A stretch of 64,000 nt of DNA from Paraburkholderia translucens (GCF_020881035.1 NZ_JAJITC010000010.1:124001-188000); one strand, 5' to 3'. Shown: positions 25,356 through 33,619, numbered from the stretch's first letter. Notes: generated by a model from the letters alone, not told the origin. Program-made: numbers and translations.

Positions 25356-25994
25356 ATGGTTCGCGTGAGTATAGAAGGGCGCGAGATTCAGGCGCCGGCC
25401 AACTGCTCGATCCTGCAAGCCATGGGGCATGCGGGGCAAACCCTCGTCGAAGGTGTCGGCTGCATGATTCAGGGCGTGTGCGGCTCGTGCCGTGTGATGG
25501 TGCGGCGTAGCGGCGAGCAGGAAGTGAAAACCGCGCTCGCCTGCGAGACCCTCGTTGAAGATGGCATGCAGGTCGCCTTCCTCGATTACTTCACCGCGTC
25601 GGAACGGCACTTCTATCGCATGGAGGATATCGGCGACAGCTGGGAGACGCTGCGCCAGGTCGCCGACATCTTTCCGGAAGCATCGCATTGCCGTCATTGC
25701 AGCGGCTGCGACCGCGCCTGTCCAAAAGGGCTCGAAGTGCAGCGCGGCGTGAACCTGGCGGTGGAGGGCAATCTGCTCGCGGCGGGCCAGGTATTCGACG
25801 AATGTGTGATGTGCAATCTGTGCACGCTCGCGTGCCCCGAGCATATCCGCCCGAACCATCTGGGTGTGTTCGTGCGCCGGATGAGCGCGTCGCTTTCGCT
25901 GCGTCCGGCCAATCTGTTGCGGCGGCTGCAGCAGATCGAGAGCGGTGAAATGAAGATCGACTTCGATGCGCCCGGCGCGCAACCGCCGCGCTAG
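25356..25994 (+). CDS. Iron-sulfur subunit of a fumarate-reductase-like complex
   Basis: A 212-residue SdhB/FrdB-like electron-transfer protein. The N-terminal ferredoxin domain carries Cys36, Cys42, Cys45 and Cys63 for a [2Fe-2S] cluster. The C-terminal half has two full CxxCxxCxxxCP motifs (Cys112-115-118-122 and Cys150-153-156-160) for two [4Fe-4S] clusters. Quinone-linked SdhB/FrdB proteins instead carry one 4Fe and one 3Fe-4S cluster, the latter near the quinone. A soluble acceptor or donor is therefore more likely here. It has an AAGGAGAG ribosome site and is first in a tight three-gene operon. No membrane-anchor gene (sdhC/D) is present. Confidence 0.82.
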   Translation: MVRVSIEGREIQAPANCSILQAMGHAGQTLVEGVGCMIQGVCGSCRVMVRRSGEQEVKTALACETLVEDGMQVAFLDYFTASERHFYRMEDIGDSWETLRQVADIFPEASHCRHCSGCDRACPKGLEVQRGVNLAVEGNLLAAGQVFDECVMCNLCTLACPEHIRPNHLGVFVRRMSASLSLRPANLLRRLQQIESGEMKIDFDAPGAQPPR

Positions 25995-26009
25995 CCGGAG
26001 CGAAACACC

Positions 26010-27659
26010 ATGTCCGCCGGCATACCCTACGATGACGCGCGCCAGCGCTACCGTCCCGGAATGAAGGCCGGCACGCGCAGCGACGGCGTCCCGGTCGATG
26101 AACTGCTGAAGGCCTATCACCCAGACCATGGCGCGCATGCGCGTGTCACCCTGAGCGTCGGGGTCAATCGCGGCGAACCGTGCCAGCCTGATCTCGCGCG
26201 CTATTTGCAGGCCAACGCGCTGATCGACGATGTCGACATCGCCGGCGCGCAGCTCATGACGACCGACGTGCTGGTGGTGGGCGGCGGCGGTGGGGGCTGT
26301 GCAGCGGCGCTCACGGCGGCGAAGCAGGGCGCACGGGTCATCCTCGCCACCAAGCTGCGCCTCGGCGACAGCAATACCGTGATGGCCGAAGGCGGAATCC
26401 AGGCGGCCATCGGCGAGGATGACAGTCCCCAATTGCATCTCGAAGACACGCTTCGCGCCGGACACTTCTGCGGCGAACCCGAACTCGTGGCCCAGATGGT
26501 GATGGACGGCCCCGATGTGATTCGCTGGCTGATCCAGCTCGGCATGATGTTCGATCTGGAAGAGGACCAGCCGCTCGTCGGCAATCTGTTGCGCAAGAAG
26601 CCCGGTGGCGCATCGGCCGCGCGGATTCTGTCGTATCGGGACTATACCGGCCTCGAAATGATGCGCGTGCTGCGTGAGGCGGTGGACCTCGAGCCCGGCA
26701 TCGAGCTGTGGAACCGCTGCCCGCTGGTCGAACTGCTGTCCGACGAGCGCGGGGGCTGCGCCGGAGCGGTGATCTACAACCTCGAATGGCGTACCTTCGT
26801 GCTGGTGCGCGCACGCGCCGTGATTCTCGCCACCGGCGGCGCCGGGCGACTGCACCTGAATTCCTTTCCGACCTCCAATCACTACGGCGCCACCGCCGAC
26901 GGTCTGGTGCTCGCCTATCGGATCGGCGCGCGCCTGCGCGAACTCGACTCGTTCCAGTACCATCCGACCGGCATCGCCTATCCGCACCATCTGGCGGGCG
27001 GCCTGATCTCCGAGGCGGCGCGATCCGCGGGGGCGAGACTCCTGAACGGCGAAGGCGAACGTTTCATCGATGAGCTCAAGCCGCGCGACGTGGTCGCCTC
27101 GGCCATCCTGCGCGAGTGCGCGCAGGGACGCGGGATCGAGCGCGACGGCCAGGTCGGTGTGTTCCTCGATACGCCCACGCTCGAAATAGAGCATCCCGGC
27201 ATCCTGGCGAAGCGTCTCGTCACGCTTCGTCATCTCGCGCACAAGTGCGGCATCGATGCCGCGCAGGAGCCGTTCCTCGTTTATCCGACGCTCCACTACC
27301 AGAACGGCGGTGTCGCCATCGACAAGGACGGAGCCACGAACGTACCGGGCCTTTTCTGCGTCGGCGAGGTGACGGGCGGCATCCACGGCCGCAACCGGTT
27401 GATGGGTAACGCGCTGCTCGACATTCTCAGCATGGGGCGCCGTGCCGGCGCGAAGGCGGCGCAAGCGAGGGACTGGGTCATGGCGAGCCGCGCCGGAATC
27501 AGTCACGTGCACGCGTGGCAGAGGGAGCTGACGCAGGCGGGGCTGCCGCTTCACGTGAAGGCGCCGCAGCTTTTTCCCGCCTATGCCCATTTTGATCTGC
27601 GCGTCGATGCAGGATTGCGCGCGAGCGCGCGCGGGCGCGTGATCGGCGGTATCCGGTGA
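26010..27659 (+). CDS. Fumarate reductase/succinate dehydrogenase-like flavoprotein subunit
   Basis: A 549-residue FAD protein related to FrdA, SdhA and L-aspartate oxidase. An ~84-residue N-terminal extension precedes the FAD loop VVGGGGGGCAAA. Dicarboxylate-site features are kept: SFQYHPTGI, LISEAARSAGARLLN, the catalytic arginine in LKPRDVVASAI, YPTLHYQNGGV and NRLMGNALLD. The histidine that binds FAD covalently in FrdA/SdhA (SHT motif) is Asn122 here (DSNTVMAEGG), so the flavin should be non-covalent, as in soluble fumarate reductases and NadB. Fumarate is the simplest substrate guess; another unsaturated di-acid is possible. Fifteen bases after the Fe-S gene, and overlapping the next frame at GTGA. 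Confidence 0.85.
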   Translation: MSAGIPYDDARQRYRPGMKAGTRSDGVPVDELLKAYHPDHGAHARVTLSVGVNRGEPCQPDLARYLQANALIDDVDIAGAQLMTTDVLVVGGGGGGCAAALTAAKQGARVILATKLRLGDSNTVMAEGGIQAAIGEDDSPQLHLEDTLRAGHFCGEPELVAQMVMDGPDVIRWLIQLGMMFDLEEDQPLVGNLLRKKPGGASAARILSYRDYTGLEMMRVLREAVDLEPGIELWNRCPLVELLSDERGGCAGAVIYNLEWRTFVLVRARAVILATGGAGRLHLNSFPTSNHYGATADGLVLAYRIGARLRELDSFQYHPTGIAYPHHLAGGLISEAARSAGARLLNGEGERFIDELKPRDVVASAILRECAQGRGIERDGQVGVFLDTPTLEIEHPGILAKRLVTLRHLAHKCGIDAAQEPFLVYPTLHYQNGGVAIDKDGATNVPGLFCVGEVTGGIHGRNRLMGNALLDILSMGRRAGAKAAQARDWVMASRAGISHVHAWQRELTQAGLPLHVKAPQLFPAYAHFDLRVDAGLRASARGRVIGGIR

Positions 27660-27679
27660 GGCGAACCACGGAGCACGCG

Positions 27680-28924
27680 ATGCAAACGCTGAACCAGTGC
27701 TTGATGAAGGATGAGTTCCGTGTCGGCGCCGACCTCGACGCGTGGTTCGCATGCGGTGGCGGCGAGGGACTCGCCAAAGCGCTCGAAGACCCGGGGGCGA
27801 TCATCGCCGAAATCGCCCAGGCCGATCTGCGCGGAATGGGAGGCGCCGGCTTTCCGGCGCATCGAAAGTGGGCGCCGGTCGCGGCCGCTCCTGACGGTGA
27901 CAAGTACGTGATTTGCAATGGCAACGAGGACGAGCCGGGCACCTTCAAGGATCGCTTTCTGCTCGAACATACGCCGCATCAGGTGATCGAGGGCGCGCTG
28001 ATCGCCGCGGTGGCGACGCGGGCCAATCATGTCGTTCTATATGTCAATCCGCACCAGACGGTGTCACTCGCGACGACTCGCGAGGCGGTGAAGCAGTGGT
28101 CGGCTCACGCGCAGTTCGCCGCGATCGAGAGCTGGGTTGGCGCGCCCGTGTCGCTTGCCGTGGTCCCTAGCTCGGGGTTGTACATCGGCGGAGAGGAAAC
28201 GGCGGTGATCGCCAGCGTCGAAGGCGGCTTTCCGTTTCCGCGCCGCAAACCGCCTTTCCCGGCCGAGCATGGCGTGCATGGCGCGCCGACCATCGTCAAC
28301 AACATCGAGACGCTGGCCCACGTGCCGGGCATCCTGCGCCACGGCGCGCAGTGGTACCGCGACCTCGGCATCGGGGATGCGGCCGGAACCAAGCTTTATT
28401 CCCTCTCCGGTGACGTGCTCCGTCCCGGTCTGTATGAACTGCCGATGGGCACGAGCCTGGAGACGCTGGTCTTCCAGCATGGCGGCGGCATGCTGCAGGG
28501 CAAGGAATTCAAGGCGGTCTTCACGGGTGGCCCATCCAACACCCTGCTGACGAAGCGCGACCTCGACGTTGCACTGGACTTCGACTCGGTGCGCCAACGC
28601 CGTTCGCGTCTGGGGACGGGCGCGATGATCGTCGTGTCGGAAGGCACCAGCATCGTGCGCAAGGTTGCGGATTACGTGAATTTCTTCGCTCAGGGTTCGT
28701 GCGGCCAGTGCCCGCCATGCAAGGGCGGAACGTTTCAGATGATGCGGCTTCTCAACCGGCTCGACACGGGGCGCGGAGTGCGCGCCGATCTGGTCGCACT
28801 GGAGAACCTGTGCTGCGTGCTTCCGGGCAGCGGGCGATGCGGTCTGATCGACGGCGCGGTGACGGTGGTGGAGAGTTCGATCAACCAGTTCCGCGAGGAA
28901 TACGAAGCGCGGTTGATGGCCTAG
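27680..28924 (+). CDS. NuoF-like NADH-binding flavoprotein subunit
   Basis: A 414-residue homologue of the 51-kDa NADH dehydrogenase subunit. It has the NADH/FMN region LRGMGGAGFPAHRKW, NGNEDEPGTFKDRFLLE, GEETAVIASVEG, an SLBB domain (GTKLYSLSGDVLRPGLYELP), and a C-terminal [4Fe-4S] site SCGQCPPCKGG with a later ENLCC. It should oxidise NADH (or reduce NAD+) through FMN and pass electrons to the Fe-S subunit. The NuoE partner is absent; the 2Fe-2S domain of the first gene may replace it. Start set at ATG 27680 with a GGAGC site rather than GTG 27656, which overlaps the previous stop. Confidence 0.85.
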   Translation: MQTLNQCLMKDEFRVGADLDAWFACGGGEGLAKALEDPGAIIAEIAQADLRGMGGAGFPAHRKWAPVAAAPDGDKYVICNGNEDEPGTFKDRFLLEHTPHQVIEGALIAAVATRANHVVLYVNPHQTVSLATTREAVKQWSAHAQFAAIESWVGAPVSLAVVPSSGLYIGGEETAVIASVEGGFPFPRRKPPFPAEHGVHGAPTIVNNIETLAHVPGILRHGAQWYRDLGIGDAAGTKLYSLSGDVLRPGLYELPMGTSLETLVFQHGGGMLQGKEFKAVFTGGPSNTLLTKRDLDVALDFDSVRQRRSRLGTGAMIVVSEGTSIVRKVADYVNFFAQGSCGQCPPCKGGTFQMMRLLNRLDTGRGVRADLVALENLCCVLPGSGRCGLIDGAVTVVESSINQFREEYEARLMA

Positions 28925-28928
28925 ATCT

Positions 28929-29000
28929 CTACGCGCGCACCCACTCGATCACGCGATTGACCGGCAGTTTGAAAAACGCCGCGAGATTGCCCACGTTAAG
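28929..29000 (-). pseudogene. Vestige of a second kup gene (3' end)
   Basis: The minus-strand frame ends NVGNLAAFFKLPVNRVIEWVR, nearly the same as NVGNIAAFFKLPANRVIEVGA at the end of the kup gene (29663-31579). The DNA match covers about 65 bases and then stops abruptly. No other kup sequence is present, so this is a leftover of a duplication or recombination, not a gene. Confidence 0.75.
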
Positions 29001-29182
29001 GCAAGTCGCACCGATTTTCGTCGGGCTCAATGTTTGGACTTGCTCCTGAATGACCGTACATGCGATTAGTCGCCCTTCGGTTGGCGAAGCTGCGCTAACG
29101 TGCCGCACCGCGCGTCGGGAGATTCCCGGGCGGCACACAGTCAAACCTGTGAAAGCTGAACGAAAACGAACAGGAGCGCGCT

Positions 29183-29371
29183 ATGAACCCCGATCGCAGG
29201 CGATACGAGCACCCACCGTATTACGAGCTGGAGAAACCCGCAGAAGCCGCCGACACTGTCGGAGCCTATCGGCCCGTTCACCCGTACGCGGATATGACGA
29301 AGGAAGAAGTAGAGGCCGCGATGGGCTTGTATGGCTTGTTCAACGTGCGGAAAGTCCGCGACATGCACTAG
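29183..29371 (+). CDS. Small hypothetical protein, 62 residues
   Basis: A hydrophilic, tyrosine- and proline-rich protein (MNPDRRRYEHPPYYELEKPA...) with a helical second half (MTKEEVEAAMGLYGLF). It has no signal peptide or membrane helix. A good AGGAGCGCG ribosome site lies before the ATG. It is followed 33 bases later by the superinfection-immunity-like gene, so the two may be co-transcribed. I do not recognise the family. Confidence 0.55.
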   Translation: MNPDRRRYEHPPYYELEKPAEAADTVGAYRPVHPYADMTKEEVEAAMGLYGLFNVRKVRDMH

Positions 29372-29404
29372 AAGCGGCTTGGGCCGCGCGAGTAAGGAAG
29401 CATC

Positions 29405-29608
29405 ATGGAACCCACTACCGGATTGGTATATCTGTTGATCGCACTCGTCGTCTACTTTATGCCGGCAATCGTTGCGCGCTATCGCAAGCACAAGAACGCC
29501 AGCGCCATTACCGTGCTGAACCTCTTTGCAGGTTGGACAGGGGTCGGCTATCTCGGCGCCCTTGTGTGGGCATTCACCGCCAACACGGAGCCCGCGCACG
29601 CCGCATAG
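29405..29608 (+). CDS. Superinfection-immunity-like small membrane protein
   Basis: A 67-residue protein with two membrane helices (LVYLLIALVVYFMPAIVA and AITVLNLFAGWTGVGYLGAL followed by VWAF), a basic loop RYRKHKNAS between them, and the LNLFAGWTGVGYLGALVWA signature of the T4 Imm-like superinfection immunity family. In phage T4, Imm blocks DNA entry of later phages; chromosomal members are common and mostly of unknown role. After the TAG stop the same frame continues for 14 sensible codons (RKAELELNAAEAAA) to a TAA, so the protein may once have been longer. GGAAG ribosome site before the ATG. Confidence 0.75.
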   Translation: MEPTTGLVYLLIALVVYFMPAIVARYRKHKNASAITVLNLFAGWTGVGYLGALVWAFTANTEPAHAA

Positions 29609-29662
29609 CGCAAAGCAGAGCTTGAGCTCAACGCCGCCGAAGCCGCGGCGTAATGCGCGACG

Positions 29663-31579
29663 CTATAGCTCAACCCGCGCGCCCACTTCGATCACGCGAT
29701 TGGCCGGCAGTTTGAAAAACGCCGCGATATTGCCCACGTTGTGCAGCATCACCGCGAAAAGCCGCTCGCGCCATAACGCCATGCCGCGCCCGCGTTTGGG
29801 CACGACGGCCGCTCGACTCAGGAACCACGAGGTGTCGTGCGGATCAAAGGCGAATTCCGGCGATCTGTAGGCGCTCAGCGTCCGCGGCAAGTCCACTTCG
29901 TCCTTGAATCCATAGTTCACGGTTGCGTGCCAACAGCCCGCACACAACGGCCTGATCTGCACGCGCTCGCTTTCGGCCACCCACGGCACGCTCTTCGTTA
30001 CCACGGTGAGGAATACCGAGCGTTCATGCAGCACGCGGTTGTGCCGCAGGTTGTTGACGAGCGCGTGCGGCACCGCTTCGGCGTCCGGCGTGAGGAAGAT
30101 CGCCGTGCCGCCCACGCGCGTCGGCGACGATTCGAGCAAGGCGGTCAGATACTGTTTGAGCGGCGTCTTTCCCGCCCGCGCGCGCGCTTCGGCCAGCATC
30201 ATTTCCCAGCCGCGTCCCCACGTCGCCATGATCGTGAACATGATCGCCCCGACCACGAGCGGGAACCAGCCGCCATCCACGATCTTGAGCAGGTTCGCCG
30301 AAAAGAACATCGCGTCGATCATGAAGAAGAACGAGGTGGAAAGCACGCACAGCAGCCAGTTGAAACGCCACGCGTAATGCACGACGAAAAAAGTGAGGAA
30401 CGTGGTGATGAGCATCGTGCCGGTCACGGCGATGCCATATGCGGAGCCGAGCGCCGTGGACGAGCGGAAGCCCACCACCGCCGCCACCACGGCGGCGAGC
30501 AGAATCCAGTTGATGCCGGGCACGTAGATTTGCCCGATCTCGCGTTCCGACGTATGCACGATGTTCATGCGCGGCAGGAAGGAAAGCTGCATGGCCTGCA
30601 TCGTCATCGAATAGGTGCCCGAAATAACGGCCTGCGAGGCGATCACGGTGGCGATGGTCGCCAGCACGATCATCGGCACGATGGCCCATTGCGGGAAGAG
30701 CCGGTAGAACGGGTTTTGCACCGCGCCGGGGTTCGCGAGCAACAGCGCGCCCTGACCGAGATAGTTGAGCGCGAGCGCGGGAAACACGATGCCGAACCAC
30801 GTAAGACGAATCGGCCGCTTGCCGAAATGGCCCATGTCGGCGTAGAGCGCCTCGGCGCCTGTGAGTGAGAGCACGACCGCGCCGAGCGCGACGAACGCGA
30901 GCCAGCGGTGGTGCAGGCAGAACCCGAGCCCTTCCAGCGGATTCAGCGCGTAGAGCACGACCGGCGCGTCCATGATATTCACGACGCCAGCCACGCCGAT
31001 CACGACGAACCACAGCACCATCACGGGCCCGAACACGGCACCGATGCCGCCCGTGCCGTGTTTTTGCGTGACGAACAGGACGATGATCGCGGCGAGCGTC
31101 ACCGGAATCACATAGGTCTTCAGCCCGGGCTCGACGACTTCGAGCCCTTCCACGGCGCTGAGCACGGAGATCGCGGGCGTGATCACGCTGTCGCCGAAGA
31201 AGAGCGCCGCGCCCATCACGCCCACCACGAGGAGCGCACGACGCAAGCGCGGCCGCGACGCGATCGACGACGCCGCGAGTGCGAGCAGCGCCATGATGCC
31301 GCCTTCGCCGTGGTTATTCGCCCGCAGGATCAGCGCGACGTACTTGAGCGAAACGACGATCATCAGTGACCAGAAGATCAGCGAGACGATGCCGACGATA
31401 TTGAAAGCATTGAGGCTCAGACCGTTGGCAGAGTCGAACACCGTGGCGAGCGTATAGAGCGGGCTCGTGCCGATGTCGCCGTAGACCACGCCGAGCGCGG
31501 CCAGCGCGAGTGCCGGAAGAGACGGTGAGGCTTCGCCGTGGCGTTCCTGCGCCGTCGCGGCGGTTGCGGAGCGTCCCAT
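29663..31579 (-). CDS. kup: Kup (TrkD) low-affinity potassium uptake transporter
   Basis: A 638-residue proton-coupled K+ importer of the KUP/HAK/KT family. The opening LGVVYGDIGTSPLYTLATVF is the family signature. It has about 12 helices (to residue ~450), including GDSVITPAISVLSAVEG, and a hydrophilic C-terminal domain ending NVGNIAAFFKLPANRVIEVG. The GAGGAGG ribosome site before ATG 31579 is strong. Single gene; an upstream AT-rich stretch (31630-31665) may hold its promoter. A short duplicate of its 3' end lies at 28929-29000. Confidence 0.95.
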   Translation of the reverse strand: MGRSATAATAQERHGEASPSLPALALAALGVVYGDIGTSPLYTLATVFDSANGLSLNAFNIVGIVSLIFWSLMIVVSLKYVALILRANNHGEGGIMALLALAASSIASRPRLRRALLVVGVMGAALFFGDSVITPAISVLSAVEGLEVVEPGLKTYVIPVTLAAIIVLFVTQKHGTGGIGAVFGPVMVLWFVVIGVAGVVNIMDAPVVLYALNPLEGLGFCLHHRWLAFVALGAVVLSLTGAEALYADMGHFGKRPIRLTWFGIVFPALALNYLGQGALLLANPGAVQNPFYRLFPQWAIVPMIVLATIATVIASQAVISGTYSMTMQAMQLSFLPRMNIVHTSEREIGQIYVPGINWILLAAVVAAVVGFRSSTALGSAYGIAVTGTMLITTFLTFFVVHYAWRFNWLLCVLSTSFFFMIDAMFFSANLLKIVDGGWFPLVVGAIMFTIMATWGRGWEMMLAEARARAGKTPLKQYLTALLESSPTRVGGTAIFLTPDAEAVPHALVNNLRHNRVLHERSVFLTVVTKSVPWVAESERVQIRPLCAGCWHATVNYGFKDEVDLPRTLSAYRSPEFAFDPHDTSWFLSRAAVVPKRGRGMALWRERLFAVMLHNVGNIAAFFKLPANRVIEVGARVEL

Positions 31580-31763
31580 GTCTGCCTCCTCATACGAATC
31601 GCGCGTGGACCGTGATGGGCGCGCCGTGTATTCGCTAGAGGAAGTATATAAATTCCGGGCGAAAATGCGCTTCGCGCCTCCACGTCACGCGCGCGTCACG
31701 GTGGATTTGCGAAGCTGTCGGAGTCAGGCACGAGCGCCTCGCGCGCGCTGCCGGATAAAACGC

Positions 31764-32639
31764 TCACCCCTGCGCCGCCGCCGCAATACACTCCGCCAAC
31801 GCATCCGCGACCACCGGCCGGCTGTGCCGAGGCCGCAGCACGAGCCCGATGTCACGCCCAAAGGTGGCGTCGCCGAGTTCGAGCGCCACCACGCTGGGCG
31901 GCCATTTACCGAGCCCGGCCGTATCGGGAATCAGCGCGACACCCATGCCGCGCGCGACCAGCTGCACGATCGCCTGCAATTCGTCGAGCTCGACCGCGTC
32001 GCGCACGGTAAGCCGCGCGCGCCGCAGAAAACGGTCGACGAGCCGTCCGCCGAACGACGCGCGGTCATAGCGGATAAATGGTTCGCTGCGCAGCAGTTCG
32101 CGCCACGAGCGGCCGCCGCGCGCGAGCTTTTTCGGCGCGAGCAGCACGAACGGTTCGGCCACGAGCGTGCGCCATTCGAGTTCCGACGGCAGCGCGAACG
32201 GCGGCTTGATGATGACGGCGAGATCGAGTTCGCCCGAGTCGACCTGGCCGAGCAGCCCGAGCGATACGCCCGGCACCACGCGAATCCGCCAGCCGGGGCG
32301 GTCGTCGCGAAAGCGCGCGAGCGCGTCGGCGAGCAGCGACACCTGCGCGGACGCGATCGCGCCGACCCGCAGCATGCCGCTTTGGGCGGCGCCTGCGCTG
32401 CGCTCGGAAAGCCGTGCATAGAGTGTCATCATTTCCTCGGCCAGCGCGAGTGTTTCGCGGCCCGCTTCGTTGAGCGTCGCCGAGCGTCCGGTGCGGTCGA
32501 ACAGCTGGAAGCCGAGTTCCTGCTCGAGCCGCTGCATCTGCGCGCTGACAGCGGACTGCGTGAGCCCGATGCGCGCGCCCGCGCCGGAAAACGTGCCGTA
32601 CTGGCTGACGGCGATGAAGGTTTTCAACTCGCTGAGCAT
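31764..32639 (-). CDS. LysR-family transcription regulator
   Basis: A 291-residue LysR regulator: N-terminal winged helix-turn-helix (LKTFIAVSQYGTFSGAGARI, LTQSAVSAQMQRLEQELGFQ) and a C-terminal substrate-binding-like domain from about residue 90 (LRVGAIASAQVSLLADALAR). It diverges from the VOC-protein gene across a 141-base interval containing an ATCGATTGATCGAT repeat right at its start, the usual setting for self-control and control of the divergent neighbour. The inducer is unknown. Confidence 0.88.
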   Translation of the reverse strand: MLSELKTFIAVSQYGTFSGAGARIGLTQSAVSAQMQRLEQELGFQLFDRTGRSATLNEAGRETLALAEEMMTLYARLSERSAGAAQSGMLRVGAIASAQVSLLADALARFRDDRPGWRIRVVPGVSLGLLGQVDSGELDLAVIIKPPFALPSELEWRTLVAEPFVLLAPKKLARGGRSWRELLRSEPFIRYDRASFGGRLVDRFLRRARLTVRDAVELDELQAIVQLVARGMGVALIPDTAGLGKWPPSVVALELGDATFGRDIGLVLRPRHSRPVVADALAECIAAAAQG

Positions 32640-32780
32640 GATCGATCAATCGATTTTGGTGGTGGTCAGGTCAAATATATATCGTTTCTCAGCATTTTTA
32701 TTCATGATTAAACTGGCCTTCCTGTGAGCCAATTGACGGTCACGATTCATCTCCACACCCACCCAGCGAGTCTTATCATC

Positions 32781-33215
32781 ATGAGCGTTGCCCAAACCGC
32801 TTTGCCGCCGTTCCATCTGGCATTTCCTGTTCATAGCCTCGCCGCCGCGCGCGAGTTTTACGGCGAACTGCTCGGCTGTCCGGAAGGGCGCAGTTCGGAC
32901 GCGTGGGTCGATTTCAATTTCTACGGCCATCAGATCGTCGCGCATCTGGCGCCGGACGAAGCCGGTCACCGTCACACGAGCGCGGTCGACGGCGATGCGG
33001 TGCCGGTGCGCCACTTCGGCGTGGTGCTGTCGATGGCGCAGTGGCAGGCCGCTGCGGACAAACTGCAGAAGGCCGGCATCGAGTTCATTATCGAGCCGCA
33101 CGTGCGCTTCCAGGGGGAGGTCGGCGAGCAGGCGACGATGTTCTTCCTCGATCCGTCGGGCAATGCGCTCGAGTTCAAGGCGTTCGCCGATATGTCGTCG
33201 CTGTTCGCCAGATAA
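32781..33215 (+). CDS. VOC-family (glyoxalase/extradiol dioxygenase fold) protein
   Basis: A 144-residue protein with two VOC half-domains: FHLAFPVHSLAAAREFYGEL and, in the second half, HFGVVLSMAQWQAAADKLQ plus the C-terminal ATMFFLDPSGNALEFKAF. Candidate metal ligands His in FHLAF, His in VRHFG and Glu in LEFKAF are all present, so metal-dependent catalysis is possible (lyase, dioxygenase or isomerase). The start at ATG 32781 gives the normal N-terminus; a GTG at 32724 is in frame. A terminator follows 45 bases after the stop. Confidence 0.8.
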   Translation: MSVAQTALPPFHLAFPVHSLAAAREFYGELLGCPEGRSSDAWVDFNFYGHQIVAHLAPDEAGHRHTSAVDGDAVPVRHFGVVLSMAQWQAAADKLQKAGIEFIIEPHVRFQGEVGEQATMFFLDPSGNALEFKAFADMSSLFAR

Positions 33216-33259
33216 GCATCGCGGGCGTAGACGCCGCGAGGCGGATCGCTGTAAATGAG

Positions 33260-33296
33260 AAGGCCGGTCGATCCCGCAGGTCGTCCGGCCTTTTTG
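33260..33296 (+). terminator. Rho-independent terminator after the VOC gene
   Basis: Eight-base stem AAGGCCGG / CCGGCCTT (33260-33267 and 33285-33292) with a 17-base loop, followed by TTTTT on the plus strand. Confidence 0.8.
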
Positions 33297-33430
33297 CGTC
33301 GAAGCACGGTCATGCGCCGCGAACCGGCATATCGCGCGAATCAATCTGAAAGCATGTTTCCGTAAATTTCCAGGCAAAGCCGCGCCGCGTGTCAGCAAAC
33401 GTTCCATTAACTGCGCTTAAGTTTATTCAA

Positions 33431-33440
33431 CAAACGTTTG
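33431..33440. promoter_or_regulatory. Palindrome in the promoter region of the RND operon
   Basis: CAAACGTTTG, a perfect 10-base palindrome inside an AT-rich stretch (33400-33470) about 180 bases before the pump gene. A half copy CAAACGTT sits about 30 bases upstream (33402). This is the only strong candidate regulatory element in the 400-base gap 33216-33619, which otherwise contains the VOC terminator and no gene. Which protein binds it is unknown. Confidence 0.4.
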
Positions 33441-33619
33441 CGTATCATCTAATTCGATGCAAATGCGGCGTGAGTCCATCGCCTTTAAAATAGTGCATCG
33501 GCTTTCAACGAGCTTCCTGACAAAATGGCCATTTTCGTGCCATGCAGGCGTTGGCGCGAGCGATCTAGCATAAGCGATTCAATCCCTCCCTCCACCCGCA
33601 TTTTCTTCGGCCCGTTTCA

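Noticed and set aside
25284..27752. 822-codon open frame on the minus strand
   Set aside because: It lies opposite the Fe-S and flavoprotein genes, is rich in Arg, His, Ala and Gly, and has no domain; it is an effect of high GC on the strand opposite real genes.
28925..29182. Possible small regulatory gene in the gap after the NuoF-like gene
   Set aside because: Only the kup vestige is recognisable; the remaining frames have no start or composition signal.
32637..32655. ATCGATTGATCGAT repeat at the LysR start as a defined operator
   Set aside because: Overlaps the start codon and does not show the T-n11-A LysR pattern clearly; mentioned only as context.
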